Shown here in pieces: positions 43,367 to 57,145 of a stretch of DNA of 64,000 nt. Below the pieces are notes generated by a model that was given only the letters and a program-made list of their open reading frames with translations, was not told where the DNA came from and made no database searches. Within the stretch, counting starts at the first letter, position 1; each line of letters begins with the position of its first letter. Both the position numbers and the translations under genes were made by a program. This DNA is from Azadirachta indica (Eukaryota > Streptophyta > Magnoliopsida > Sapindales > Meliaceae), in assembly GCA_022749755.1 (NCBI GenBank), contig CM040449.1:9681657-9745656 (forward strand), given 5' to 3'.

Positions 43367-45793
43367 GTCTTGTCAGTCAGATATCTAATTAAGTTTTTAT
43401 TAAAAACTGCATCCTTATTTAATTAATTAATTAATTAGCTTAACTGATATTCAATTAATTAATTAATTCTGCAAACGTTGCATGTTGTGCATGCTTAATT
43501 AGTCATTATTTTTTAATTAAGTTTATGATACGTTGTTTTACTTCATAAAAAGAACAGGTTCTTAATTTATTCCTACTTGAAAATTCATATTAATTAAACT
43601 TAAAAAATTTAAATTATTAGATTAACTGGAAATAATTAATTATGTTTATTTGAACTATACATATATAAATATACTTATATATATGCTTTTACAAAGCAAT
43701 TGATGTTGATATAAAAAATTGAGTTTGCAATAATTTTTTTGATGCGTATGAGATAAAAAAAAGGGGCATTTGGATCTTTTATACTTATCAAATAACTTTA
43801 CATTATTGATTTTTCCTTCTTAGTATTTTCATGCTTAGAAATTCCAAAAACTTTGTTAGGCATTTGAGCAATTTCTTCTTCGTTATATTCTTCATCTTCG
43901 TCTCTTCCATCTTCTTCTTCTTCATCATCATGCTTCATTGATTTAAAAGCAATAATTTGCTTGTTTTGGACTATACATCTTGTCGTCACTAAGAGAAAGT
44001 GTATATGTTAAAACTTTTGACTTCTTTTGTTATTGTCACTTTTTCTTTGTAATTATTGGATAAAATGTAAGAATTTTCTTTACTTTTTCACTATTTTAGA
44101 GAGATATACTAAGATATATTAAAAAATTTTTAAAATATTGGTAGATCTAGCGTACATGCTATTAATAGTTTTAGGGGGTCTTATTTTAGACAATTCATTC
44201 TGTCTTCTGAGTCACCTAAATTTTAGGCCTTTTAACTTGGCTGGTTACATCATATACAAAATCTAAACCATACCCTATGTCATAAACATTTTTATAAAAA
44301 GAGATCCTTTAAAACTTGTTTACAGCAATTATGCAATAAAATGGATTTATAAGTTTTACTTTTAAGAACACCTTTCTCCTATTAGCATCACCCCACTCAG
44401 CTTTGAGTTTTGTGAATGAACTCCAACCATTAAACATTTTTCTTGGTGGGAAAACAAACTTCATTAACGATATCCCAAATATCATAGAGAATAGCCTATA
44501 AAAAAAATCTCATTTTAACTTTTCAATACTCACAATCACTACCATCGAAGAAAAATAGTCTAATGATAGATTGTCCCTTAATTAATATTTTTGAGGTCTA
44601 TCATGGTCACTCTTAAACAGTTCTCTTTAATTAAGAGTATGGACATTGAATCAATTACAAATACAATTAGGCGACTCAGGTTATTTAACTGAATAAAAAA
44701 TATAGAACCAATTAAATTATTAAGATCAATAAGTCCAATAAACTGAACCTTAAGGATTAAATTACTTTTTAATTTGTTTTACAAAAATATTTGAATTTTG
44801 TAAATTTTCAATGAATCATCACATACATATGCTCATTTTTCTCAAATGTTCGATGTACAGTTGCTTGTTCTTGAGGCATCAATTTGTGAAAAGCCAATGA
44901 ATTATTCACTGTTGTTTCAACCACATTCTAAAATGGAATTTTAAAACTATACTTTTATTATCACAAACAAAGATACAAGATCACCACACTGTTGACGGAG
45001 CATGAACACTAATGTAATAAAAAAACTAAATAATCAATTTATCACTTACTATTATCTATGGGTATATATGCTAGAGAGTATAAACAAAATTATTGATAGG
45101 ACTACAAATTCGGCAGTTCACATCTCAACGCCATAAAATATTTTCAACAAAGTTTGTGTTCTTTGAAAACATAAAAATTAAGATGTCTATTAATTCTTTC
45201 AAGAAGAGAAATCTTATCATTGTAGATACTGATTTTTGGTGATTGAAAATCCTCCTCTATATATGGGAATGAAAAATAGTGCAAGAAAAACACAATTACG
45301 TACGATGAATCAAATGTACTGTATCAATAAAAAAATACAGTGATTTCAATTAATCAAAATAAAATATAAAATGCATGCAATATTCCCAACATACTCTAAA
45401 TCCAACAACTTCTTCCAACACAATTTCCAATAAAAGATAGAAATTTAATCACATAATCAGAAGTTAAATTCAACCATTCACTAATATGAAAACACTTATA
45501 ATATTTCCAATTTCAAATTCCCCCAACAACTACTCCAAAATAAATAACGCTTCTAATATTTCCAATTTCAATTTTCCAACAAATTAAATCAAGGATAAAT
45601 ATTCTAATTGTGGAAATATAAATGCAAAAGTTAAATCAACTCTAGAAAACAATATTTATAAAAGGAAACCTTTGATCATATAAAAAAAGTACACTTGGCC
45701 ATACTGAATGTTAGCCTATCTTTAACCCATTTTTTTAATCCGATCTTCGTTTTAAGCTTGACTTGAACCCTTTGTATGGTTTTTGATCTTTTG
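43367..45793. other. AT-rich spacer, no gene recognised
   Basis: AATTAATTAATTAATT tracts at 43418-43468. An acidic minus-strand frame (43798-43989, Asp/Glu-rich) and a possible exon with AILYDIWDIVNEVCFPTKKN (about 44420-44490, minus) were seen, but neither is recognised. The rest is AT-rich with no features. Confidence 0.4.
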
Positions 45794-47355
45794 GACTACT
45801 AGAAAAATGGCCATTGCTGATGTTAGGTTAGTATCGGTGATATGCTTTATAGACACTAGTTCCAGCTAATATAGTAGCTTTAATCAACAATCCGTGACAC
45901 CAAATAGAGTATCACAATAAAAGTATTAGTACTTGATGTGACATTATATCAATAGTGTGTTGAGATTATGATATCAAGATACAATGTACCAAAAACATAT
46001 CTATGATTTCTAATTCTATTGTATCTAAAAACATTGATATGTTTATAATGTTAGAGTAGGTTGGATTTGTATGATGTTACCGGTTGTTTGCTGTACAATA
46101 TTAATATCAATAAATAATTTTTATACTAAAAAATAAAAATTTGCTTATATCGTTAATAATAATGGCCCTATTTTGTTTTTGATTTAAAAATTATTGATAT
46201 TACAACTATTAGAGTTATCAATGCACAATAAGTTAATATTAATATATAATATCCATACTCATTAATTTTATATCTATATATAATATGAATACAAGATAAG
46301 TTATAAGCATTCAATAACAAAACACTGAATTAATAGAAATATATACATTATAATTTATAGGCATTCATTAATAAAGTACCTCAATACAATAATATATACC
46401 AATAATATAGTACTGGATATTATATCAAATACATAACTTAACAACAATCCATATACGATTTGCTTGAAAAAAAAATTAAAATCCTAAAATGCCAAATTAT
46501 CAAGTGCACTACATTACCACATATTTGACATATCCAACATATATATCTAGTGCAATACTTATCAACATTTCTTTAGCCAATAATAAATTAATTGCCAACT
46601 TGTCAATTGCTAAGCTATCAAGTCACCAATTCACAAACCAACCTTATCCAAAGTTTAAACTAATCGAATCAGTGACTTAAAAGCTATCCTCTACTCGTTT
46701 CAAACTTCTTCATTTCTGGGCACAAGAGAAACAGCAAAACATTCAATCAAGCACCAATACACCACTGAATAATATAGCAAATTATAAACTTTAAATAAAA
46801 TATACATCTTGTTCATTACTGGTAATAAGAGTTGCAACATATGAAGCCTATTCTTCATAGACTTTTGTGATATCACCTTTAGTATATTCATTGATTTCTT
46901 TGAACTTCAAAACAATATGAAATATGAAATATGAAATATGTTATTTAATTATATGTAAGAAATTTATTATTTTTCAAACACTAAAATACCAACTCAATAC
47001 AGAAGCTAAAACTCACATTATCTTTCAAGATGTTAACATCCCTCACAATCTCTTGCATGTACTTCATCATAAAATACCCATATTCAACAATATCAGGTTG
47101 CTTGAGACACTATAGTTTGCATAACAATCAATACACTGATCAAAATACTATAGGTTTTATTTGTTTACCTTGACTTTAATCCATTATAGATTCAGTTTTT
47201 TTTGATATTTTTTGGTTCAAAAATAACACTAATTAGTCATAATACTTGTAACATAAAATATGACCATAGATATAACCAATTAATGCAAAATAAGGTCAAA
47301 AATTTAAAAATTATATATAGTTATAATGTCTTGTATACCATCGGATGATTTGCCA

Positions 47356-47360
47356 CCTAA
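47356..47360. repeat. Solo LTR target-site duplication (left)
   Basis: CCTAA, identical to 48999-49003 on the other side of the LTR. Confidence 0.85.
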
Positions 47361-48998
47361 TGTAATGCAATGTTCTTATATAGGAATGGAAGGAAAATAG
47401 ATTAATTAGTTTTCAAATTTGAAATTAAGATTTAATTGCAATTGAATAAGATGGATAATAATTTTAATTTAGGAATTCAAATTTGGATTTTGAAATTTAT
47501 AGTTATAGTTTTGATAGATTAGTTTATTTGATTTTTAAAGTTGAATTTTAGATTTTGAAATTAGGATTGGTTTTGATTAGCTTATTTGGTTTTTAAAGTT
47601 AAATTTTGGGTTATCACTTTTTGAATTTTAAAGCCAATTTTTGGTTGTAAATGGTGCAAGGATCTCATTTTACACCATAAGTTTCACTTTACAAATTCAC
47701 TAAATACTTTTGAAAAAGTTTTTTCTCTAAATTTTACATCCTTTCAAGGTTTGGTAGAAAAAAATCTTTAGAAGCGTAGCTAATCCGGGAAGTGGGTGAC
47801 TTATTGTTGAGCATAGAGAAATTTTATTGACTTGTCATTATTTTGAGGTAAGTAGATTTATACATAATATATTGTAATCAAATACTTAAAACTATTAATG
47901 ATAATTGTAAGCATGAACATGTTTATAAGAAATGTTTTTTTCATGCATTTGTTTCAAGTAAATTTTTCTGTAAAGTAAATTTTAAACTTTCTAAGTTTGT
48001 ATCATTTTCATGGTTTTAAGCAAAATAAACCATGATTTATGTTAATTAGTCTCCTAAAATAAAAATTGTATTTTTTATAATCTTATTAGTGTTTTTTAAT
48101 ATTTATTTTTAAATATAGTTTAAAGAAAAATTATTTTACTAGTACTTAAGTTGTTTAATTACTAAATATAAAGTGTATTATTTTCTTATCAACATTTTCT
48201 TTCTTAGGTAGCTACAAATATATTTTTTTCATACACTAGTTTTAAAAATTATTATTAGTTGTACTTTTCATATAAATCGTTGAATGCATTACTTAATTGA
48301 ATATGTGACATAAATGTTATTGAATCTATTGTACATGAAAAGTCATATTTAGTATTAACGTTTGACTCATTGTCTATAACAACTGTTTCTGTTATTATTG
48401 CCGACTGGCTAGCTGAGTTACTGTTTATGCACTTATTGACTGTTAATGACCGGATTCTGAGGTACGAATGTACTGAATTGTTATAAATGAGACACCGAAG
48501 TACTTGTGATACTATGAAAAACGAGGTAAATATATTGTTAAATGTATTGGTAGTTTATTAAATGTGATGTTCATGCTTATGTATTATTGAATGTTTCTAT
48601 CAAAACAAGAATTTGTTTATCTAGTTATAATATTATTGTTCTTAAAATTAATGTTTTATGACTATGTTCTCTGCTATTTGTTTACAATTTTATTCATAAA
48701 TTTACTCATCGAGTAGGCGGCTCACCTCTCATCATCATTATTTTGCAGATTAAGGTATGAATAAATGATTGGTAGAGGTTTAGAGCTTGACTATTTTAGA
48801 GTCTCGAATGTTTGTAATAAGGAATATTTAGTTTTGAACCTTTAATTTAGTTTAAGTTGTCAATAAAAGTTTATTATATTTTGAGATTTTATATTGTATT
48901 TGGAGGTTTAATATTATTTGTAATGCTAAGTTTGATGTATTTGAAGTTAAGTTGCACCCTAAATTTTGTTTTGTTGAGATAAAATTTGGGGTGTTACA
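47361..48998 (+). repeat. Solo LTR (1638 bp), Ty3/gypsy-like
   Basis: Starts TGTAATGCAATG and ends TTGGGGTGTTACA, with TGTAA/TTACA inverted ends. It is flanked by perfect 5-bp duplications CCTAA at 47356-47360 and 48999-49003. No primer site or purine tract lies beside it, as expected for a solo LTR left by recombination between two LTRs. The GGGTGTTACA ending and the CTCATC..GGCTCACC..TTTTGCAG block (about 48705-48752) are usual in plant Ty3/gypsy LTRs. It separates two parts of the Ulp1-like remnant of CACTA 2. Confidence 0.88.
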
Positions 48999-49003
48999 CC
49001 TAA
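48999..49003. repeat. Solo LTR target-site duplication (right)
   Basis: CCTAA, partner of 47356-47360. Confidence 0.85.
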
Positions 49004-50179
49004 TGAATTGACTGCCAACAATACCCAGTGATTACTGAAAAAACAACACAATGGACCATCAACAGCTCATTGATATAACACAAAAACATCTGAATTTAGT
49101 AAGATTAAAGAGGCATCATACCCAAGTTATAAGGCATCAATGTAACTTGACTTGGTTGTACATTGGCTAGACTTTCAGAAATGTAACGAGATCGGTCATT
49201 ATGACTTTTGGCGCTATAAGTAAGACCACAGTTAGATGGTTTTGGTGGGATTAGTAAAGCAAATTGGAAAGCCAAGTGCATCATCAATAATCTTATCTTG
49301 AAAGTGTCTGTGATGATAAATGAACATAATTTTAGCTATTTACAACAATGATACAGTATAGTAACATTTATAATGCATTGTTTGCTCACGAATTTAAAAG
49401 TTTAACTTGATCCAAAGTTCAAAGCAAAAGTTGCACAACCATTTCATGTTGGTTGCTTGATTATAATCAGTATTCAACATTAAGTTACCTAACTGTTACC
49501 AAATGCATCTTTATCATGTTTGACTTTGATGTTTTTGTGCAAACGGCTTTTAACAACCAGGTCAAACATAACCAAGTTCTTTGAGTTTTTCCTCTTGGCA
49601 TTATTCCTGGTTATCCTCCTTACAACAAGCTTTCTTGTTACAGGTTTGATAACTCCTACATTTATTGATGGTCTGCCTTCTTTGCTTTGTTCTACCTTTT
49701 TTTGTTGGGTTTGCTTTATTTGCTAGTTCTATCCTTTTTGCCTTTTATTCCTCCTGACCAATGTCTTGGTCATAATCATGTGATGCAGGCTATGGTATGA
49801 TCACATATTTTAGTATAGCTTTTTACATTGGTGGCCAAAAATTTTGTCTGTGTGTTCATTATTGGATTGGAATTTTGTTGATAAAAAATTCTAATTGAAA
49901 AATTGTTTACTGACTTAAACCAAAATCTTGGAAATCTTCTTAGAGTGGTAATTGTAATATTCTTAACTGGGATCTTTGCTACAGAATTCTTTCTTTTTGA
50001 AATTTTTGTTATTGTGTTCTTTGATAGAGTCTTCTTTGCTACAAAATTTTTGGCTACCTTGTTTGGTTATGGTTGCTTCTTACCTCTTCTTACTATTTAA
50101 ATACAATATAAACAATATAAAAAACATGTAAAATATAATGTAGAATAACATCCTTTCATAAAAAGAGTAAGTATACTGT

Positions 50180-50690
50180 ATTGACTTAGCGAATTGCAAA
50201 TATATAGAGTCGTACAAGCAGTAAAGTGATAATAATTAGTTTGTCGAACCCAATAAAGAGAAGAGGAGAAAAGGGGCTATACAAGTTTGGGTGCATATTG
50301 CTAAATTTCATTTCAAATCTATAATAGAGTCAAGAAATTTCAAAATATATTCTCTATATAATTATTTTGCTACTAAAGTAGTTAGAATCTTTGTCATTAA
50401 ATCATGCACTACTTTCACACTTATGCATGAAAAGGTGACTAGACGTTAAGATGAATATAGTCTATATCTCATTTATCACATGCATATAAACACAAACATA
50501 TGTATAGTAATAGCAGGAAAGCAGGCCAGGATAGTCAATATATCATTTCTTAAATCTCTAGCTACTAACAAAGCATATCAAGTTTATTTTGCAACAAGTT
50601 CCCTTATAAGAAGGAGAAAGCATAAAGATCTTAAAATCATCAAAGTATTCATTAGCAGTCCTATACAGCCACATTAACAGGTAGTAAGGA
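50180..50690 (-). repeat. Diverged Tat/Athila-like LTR end, antisense
   Basis: GCGAATTGCAAATATATAGAG then CGTACAAGCAGTAAAGTGATAATAA..TTGTCGAACCCAATAAAG (50190-50256) aligns with the motif at 40299-40365. The remainder to about 50690 has no coding and no recognised ends. Confidence 0.5.
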
Positions 50691-50699
50691 AGCCAAACA

Positions 50700-53600
50700 A
50701 TCAAGTAGTGCCCTTCACTTTTTTAAACTCCTTTACATATGTCTACAATCATTAGAAAAGTAATTAGCACTTGCTTGCAATTTCTCCAACCTCTCTAAGA
50801 GAGCTTGAGCCTCTGCCAAGTCATGATAAGCTTTATCTAATTCATCATCAAAGGTAGGATCAACCACTAATCAACAGAGCCTACAAAAAACAATACAAGC
50901 AAGATTCATAACAAAGTCCATAAGAGGCTTCACAATGAACCCCACTTACTGCATATCAAGACAAGCATTCCTCCATACTAGCAACATGTCCAAAGTGACA
51001 TCCTTGTAGTGTACTTGTGAGAATCCTATAAAAAACTAAAGTGATTATATAAATGAATGAGTTTTTCAGAAAGGTGGAACATTGACAGTCAACTGTAAAG
51101 TCTAGGACCTTTTCAAGGAAAGCTCGCATGTGTTAAATCGACTTAGTAGGGATGGAAATGCCCAAGAAAGATAGCCTATTGCCACTCAGCGAATGCAGCA
51201 CCTCTAAAAGAATAAGCTCCACATTACTCAAGGATAGCTTTTCCTAAAATGAAAGGATATCCTCATGAGTTGACCTTGATAGACGAGAACTAGAGGCTAC
51301 AAAAGGAAAATGAAAAATGGAAATACCTTAACAAAAGGAGCCACTAGTAGAAGGTAATCGTGCTATGTAAAAGGCGTATAGTATACCTGGGGTAGGTGAA
51401 GGCAAAAGAAAAGATTGCTAAACAAGATCTGGGCTCATGTTATAAGTAGTAGGATTATGACTAACTCTTAAACAAAAAAATACATCCATGATTTTGAAAT
51501 TTTAAATAATGACAAAAGCAATAAGAAAAGCCAAGAGAAAGGTGCAACATAATAACCAACCTCGGCTCAAAGAAATAGGGGGAGATCCTCCATCACTATT
51601 GCCATCACTATTGCCATCACCATCGTTAACTAAAGAACTGCCCTTTAGAGCTTTGGAAAACAACTTCTTGGTATAAGAGGAGAATGAGGGCTAGTTTTTC
51701 TCCTTTAACCTTACAAAGCTTTCTCACTAGGAAGAGTAGCCTGTAGGACATCCTTCACAAAAATAGTAAAGTAGAAAGGGAAAAGGCAGATTAGGAGATG
51801 ATGTATATGACAAGAACTAAATAAACTAAGAAAAGTAAAGAGAAGCCACCTCGTGCAGTTGCCAAAAATAGATTCATTACTTTCACCATTAGCAGAAGAC
51901 TTGCTTGAAGAACCTAATTCTCAAAGGAAGAAAAAGAGCTAGTCGAGGAAACTACCACAGGCTTACTTATCACCTCAGGTTGCTTGACAGGCTTGTGACG
52001 AGAACTCCTTCTTAATGGAATAGGAGAGATGGCTTAAAAAGAGCAGTCTTTTATTTAGGAGGATTTGGTTTTGAAGTTGGAACCTTGGTAGACTTTTGGA
52101 TTTTCTAGTAGAAGTAGATTTATGAGTAATCAATGAACTTCTACTTTTAGGAATTCTCGAAAAACTTTTAAAATCGGAAGAAGCGGTAGGACTTTAGAAG
52201 CAGCCAGGGGAGAAGCCATTAGAGGAGCTTCTACTTGTCTAAGTGCGCACTGGGCAATAACCTAATTATGATACAATGGTCAGATTAAAGCTCAATAAAA
52301 AGAATTTTTTGCTTTCTTGCATTTTAGATGATAGAGGTAGAGCTGGCTTTCAAACCACCATGTAGAATTTGATAATCCAAGTCTACTAAATTTTCTAGAT
52401 GACCCGTAGCATACTCAACAAGGGACAAAAGCATACGCATTCAACATTGGTAGTATAGAGTGGTATACATGCCATACATATCAACACCAGCAACTATAAC
52501 ATCCTTAGAATGCAATTAGGGTGATTAGCAACCTTGGATATGGTAAAATGATCAATAGCCTTCTCAAGAAACAAAGTTGAAGGTATGGACTAAGGAGGTA
52601 TCATGTCTAGATATAATTACATCTAAACTCGATGAGGCTAGTAAGATAATACAGAGGTAGCACCATGGGCATCAATGCATAGGAGCTAGCTTGGCCAAAA
52701 AATCACAAAATAGGTGCCATAGCATAGATAACCATTATTAAACTGTATATGGACTTGGCGAATACCATTCAAATGAAACACTTCGATAAATTTGGGGAAG
52801 TAGAAAGAATCAAATAACATTTGATATGGATGAAAAGAGAAAACATCCTTATCATCAATATGGTCGAACAAATCATTGCGATAAGGACATTGCTATACCA
52901 ATGCATACACAATGAAAATTTGAAGGGCAATACATCTTTAGAGAAAGGTAAAGATGAGCAAAAAATGTCTTTTCTTATAAAGGCAGCATTAAATGGAGGA
53001 TAAGTATAACGCAAAAAAATGTTCCAAAAGAAATACCTGAAAGAAGTGTGCATCAATAGTAGAATCAACAGTGCAATGTCCAACACCCTTAACTTTATCT
53101 AGATGAATTAAATCAAGTTGGTGGTAAAGTATACCTAAACACAGAGCAGCCAAAGGAAAGCAATGACCATAAGCTAATTGTATGGCTAAAAGGAAGGTTT
53201 GTTTATGGATAGCATCGACTAAATTGTTCCTTAAAAAGAAATGACTCAACTATAAAGCAATCATGACCTCCAAACTATGGCCTAAGTTATACCTTTCACT
53301 AGGAACAAATACCTTGTCAACAATGGAACCCTAAAAATGCTTAGTGTAGTCTTGATAAGTAGGACATATAGAACATTGACTACTTGAAAAGGTAATCACA
53401 AGAGCATTCTCCACTCATTTTTTTGTAGCTGACAATTAAATATTCTAAGGTTTTTCATCTCCTATAACAAGCAAACCCAAGATAGCACTCTCATCCTTAA
53501 GAGTCGGGTTAAATTATCCCTACAGTATTACAAAGGTGTGAGTATCAATGCTCCAACGAATTACTAGGTATAGCAAAGGCCAATCCTTTCCCATAGATAA

Positions 53601-54250
53601 AGATAGCAAAGGAAAGATTTGAATAGTATGTCCATGTAAGAAAGAATGTCTCTGATGGTGGCATTCTCCAATTCCATAGCCACCTATTCACTCCAACCCT
53701 GCTTTAAGCTGATGTTAAACAAAACTGTATTGGATTAGGTCTAAATTCATTAAGGACAATACGAAGCTAAGAAATACTGCTCAATCTAATAAAATGTACT
53801 CCATCAAAAGTTAATTCGGGCAAAGATTCCACTGGAATGGATTTTACTTTCAAAGCCAATTTACCCACAAATCCATCCTCCATATGAAAAAGATGGTCAA
53901 GAACTCCAATAGTCAAACAAGAGGTTGCCATTATATCATAATACAACAAATGGAAGGACAAAGACAATGGAAAACCTCCAAGAGTAGAGAGAAATGATGA
54001 TAGATTACCTGATCAAGAGTTGTTAGGTAGAAAGAAACATGAGAGAACTTTGTTTTGAACTCAAGAAAGCAACGTATAAAAGCAATTAAGGAAATATAAG
54101 GGACCACACCGATTATGCGAAGAAGGAAAGACAAAAAGGTAAAGTTCTTGAAATAGAAAGAACTTAATTTAACGTAATTTTTGAAAGAAAAGAGAAAAAC
54201 ATGGTATTTTAAAGTTTGAAATTTCAAAAAGTTCAACCTTATTTGTTGGA
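50700..54250 (-). pseudogene. Decayed transposon-type protein, plant-mobile-domain-like
   Basis: The best segment (53249-52989, minus) reads LAIQLAYGHCFPLAALCLGI then LYHQLDLIHLDKVKGVGH and HFFQVFLLEHF, resembling the plant mobile domain (aminotransferase-like) proteins carried by many plant transposons. A later block (about 52830-52740) has FIEVFHLNGIRQVHIQFNNG. A basic, Ser/Lys-rich tail appears to follow toward 51600. Stops are frequent. Two possible further exons lie at 53967-53767 and 54236-53931. The assignment rests on one region and could be wrong. Confidence 0.4.
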
Positions 54251-54499
54251 TATTTTAGAATAAGAAGGGTCAACTCAATAACGGAGCAAGCAAATTTTGG
54301 CTGTTGATGGATATTGAAGAGTTGCTACGTAACAGCTAATATCCAAGATTTGTTTGCTATGCCAACGATCTTTTTGCCATGTAATGTATACAAAAGCACA
54401 GGTGGTCTGAAGTCACTCTTTTAAGGCACAAGTTGCGCCCAAAGGGTGCATTATATGATTAGGTTAATGCATATAGAAGACAAAAAGATCAAAACAACT

Positions 54500-55300
54500 T
54501 TGGAGTCCATTTTAGCAACCCTTATTTTAATTAATCTAGTATTAATTAAAATAAATATTTTATGCTAATTAGGATTAACTAGAAAGGCATTTTATTGCAA
54601 GTAAAGAATTATTACAAGTACGAGTATTTAAATTCTCTTTTTAATTAAAATTAGTTAAGATAAGTTTTTTATTCTAATTAAGAATAATTAAAATATATGT
54701 TTTATTGCAAGTATAAATCCTTTCACACCTCTTTCAAATAGGATTAAACTATACTAATTTTGTCCATAAATAAAGACTTGTCTTAAGGAGTTTAACTTAT
54801 ATTAGAATGGTATTGCATAGGGCAAAACCACCTTGACCACAACCTTAGTTTGTCAAGTGCAGTTAGTCATATTGAATACTGCTACGAGCGAGTCTCTTCA
54901 ATATAGATCTGATTCCTTAATAATTGCAATTCATCATTAAAATATTATGTTCCTTGGTATTCATACTAGGATTAGCTTGCTCCCACACACACCATGGACT
55001 CACAATTTGGGCTTTGTGCTTTTCTAAGTACTTTTTAGGTATGGAAGCGATAACAGATGGTCGTAACACATCCCTTTGTTCGAATTCAAGCCAGTCTCCT
55101 AAGGTTGCAACATTATGATTCTTGGATCACTAAGAGCTGTCTAAGGGATGTAGTGGGCCTTATTTTATACAACTTAGAAATATGGTGTGAAAACTCGATT
55201 TGAATCAGGAGGCCCAGTGGTATTAAAGCCCACTGAGAGTGATACCAATCACGATTTAACATGTGGATCAGGTAAATTTTTCCCGCAAACATGTTTTAGA
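54500..55300 (+). repeat. Repeat R', uninterrupted relative of R
   Basis: 54500-54930 aligns with 18441-18830. 54955-55272 aligns with 26290-26534 joined to 40204-40260, including AGGCCCAGTGGTATTAAAGCCC...AATCACGATTTAACATGTGGAT. It therefore shows the site before the Tat/Athila-like element inserted into R. Coding: none. Probably an old LTR family. Confidence 0.68.
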
Positions 55301-55898
55301 TATCTCTTCAATGTATAATTATGAATATGTAATATAATAATTAATCATATTAATTTGTATAATTATGAGTACTTAAAATAATAACTAATTACACTTATTT
55401 GTAATTAATATAAAATAAAAAATAAATATATTAACAAATATAACTAATTAAGTCAATTTGTATAAATGTGTTCAAGTAATCATACAATAACATCTTAATT
55501 ATATTAGTAATTTACATAAATGTTATTTAATATTATGTCTAAAGATTGCATACAAGCATTAATAATAGCATATATTAATACATTTGTAAGATAGATTTTT
55601 TTGATCTTATTTTAATGATAAATTTATATAAATTTAAATATTTATTTTTATTATATAATTTAAATTATTGACTTAATGTTAAATAATAACAATTATGTGT
55701 AAAAAATTAAATAAAATTTTTGAAACTTCTTAAAATTAATTTTTAAATAAAATAATTATATTTATATCAAATTTATTTTTATTAGATTTTGAAAATAATA
55801 ATATTAAAACAGAATTATTGTTCCTTCAAATAATTATAAAGAAAATAATGATGTAAAATTATTATCTAAATCATTATTAAGATAAAATTATTGTTAGA
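55300..55898. other. Very AT-rich spacer
   Basis: Almost pure A/T with TTAAATAATAA-type words. No ORF or element end was seen. Confidence 0.6.
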
Positions 55899-55912
55899 CA
55901 CTACAAGAAAAC
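55899..55912. repeat. CACTA 3 terminal inverted repeat
   Basis: CACTACAAGAAAAC, the canonical plant CACTA terminus bound by the transposase. Confidence 0.9.
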
Positions 55913-55914
55913 TT

Positions 55915-56360
55915 ACATATTGTAGCATCTAGGAAATGCTACCATATGCCATTGGTAGCATTTTGGCCTATGCTATATTAGCCAATGTAACTAAAAGTTT
56001 ATATATTTTATAGCATCAATTGGTTTGCTACAATAATGAACTAATAGTATGCAGGAAAAGCTACCTAATCATCTCTAATTGCATTGCATAAATGCTATTA
56101 TTGGACTATAAGTAGTATTTATAAAGTGCCACCAAATACAAGTATAACATGGAAAAAATGCTATTCTAGAATTTCAGTAGCAATTTAGAATGCTACTATC
56201 TAATCTTTTGTAACCTTTAAAAAATGCTAGTACTATATAATAGTAGCATTTTATAAATGCTAACATATTCTTATAAAATCTACTAGTACATATGTTGGTA
56301 GCTATTGCAAAATGCTACTAAAATATTATCTTACTATTGTAGCATTCTTTTAAAAGTTAT
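55915..56360. repeat. CACTA 3 subterminal repeats
   Basis: More than a dozen copies of TAGCATT or its complement AATGCTA in both orientations (for example GTAGCATTTTGGC, AAAATGCTACTA, TTGTAGCATTC), spread over about 430 bp next to the terminus. In En/Spm such motifs bind the accessory transposon protein and help pair the ends. Confidence 0.85.
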
Positions 56361-57145
56361 CAATATTCATATAATTTTCTTTTAATTTATAATTTTCTTC
56401 AAAGCTATCTATTTATGTCAATATCAAATATAAAATAATGTCAAATAATCCCAAATTCAAATCATTCCATTTGAAATTATATATATATATATGTACACAC
56501 ATTTATATACATACACAACATCAATTGTATCACATAATACAATAAGAAATTTTCAGGTATACAAAAAAGATTATACAAAAAGATGAGTATGTATTCAAAT
56601 AGACAAAAGACATATACAAAAGGTTTAAGTATATACTTAATCCAAGTAGACAAAAAACAGATACAAAAGGCTAAGTATGATTTCTTGTACTTGCATATAT
56701 AAATATGTTTTTTCCATACTTGAATATATCATGTCTTCAATTTGATTATCTTCACTTTTTAACCAAGTATTTGCTCTCCAAAACCTGTATTATCAATGCA
56801 AAACAAATATGATTATAATATAACTTAGTAGAACCAACTATTAAAGCAAAAACTGTCAATTTATATAATTAACAGATGAAAACATAACTTCTTAAATCAA
56901 ATAAATACAATTTTAGAGATTTTACCTTAACTTTAAAAATAATATTATAATGGAGTTCATTTGAATATTTGTATTATGAATATATGATAAAGTTAATTAT
57001 ATGACTATATAGAAAAACATATGAAATTATTTTCCTAGAACTTTAAACAAAAATTTGCTCTATTTATGATAATAAATGCATCAAATTCATAGAAAAAAAT
57101 TGCCTAATTAGATGAACTAGAAAAGCTTATTTGTAGCAACCAAAA

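Larger units (their letters stand above)
46830..50110 (-). pseudogene. CACTA second gene with Ulp1-like protease, split by solo LTR
   Basis: Minus-strand blocks in order: a Lys-rich basic segment (about 50090-49900), VMFDLVVKSRLHKNIKVKHD (about 49575-49515, matching FDIVVQTRLQDPLK of CACTA 1), SRYISESLANVQPSQVTLMP then YNLG (49170-49100), the solo LTR, IVEYGYFMMKYMQEIV (about 47085-47035) and FKEINEYTKGDITKVYEE (about 46905-46850). The last two form the C-terminal half of a Ulp1-type SUMO protease fold. The usual catalytic Cys in ECGYYVM-like motifs is Tyr here (EYGYFMM), so it would be inactive even without the interruption. Confidence 0.62.
45794..50160 (-). mobile_element. CACTA transposon 2, left end and second gene
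   Basis: GACTACTAGAAAAATGGCC at 45794 is a CACTACTAGAAAAATGGCC-type terminus with its first base changed. About 300 bp of subterminal motifs follow (TATCGGTGATATG, GACACTAG). Inside, minus-strand coding remnants of a CACTA second gene run from about 50110 to 46830. No right terminus was found; coding similarity fades near 50160 where an LTR-like remnant begins, so the element is truncated. Confidence 0.65.

Noticed and set aside
43798..43989. Acidic 63-codon minus-strand ORF
   Set aside because: Low-complexity Asp/Glu run with no start context, signal or recognised domain.
49520..50100. Hydrophobic plus-strand ORFs resembling membrane peptides
   Set aside because: They are the complement of the Lys-rich minus-strand CACTA second gene.
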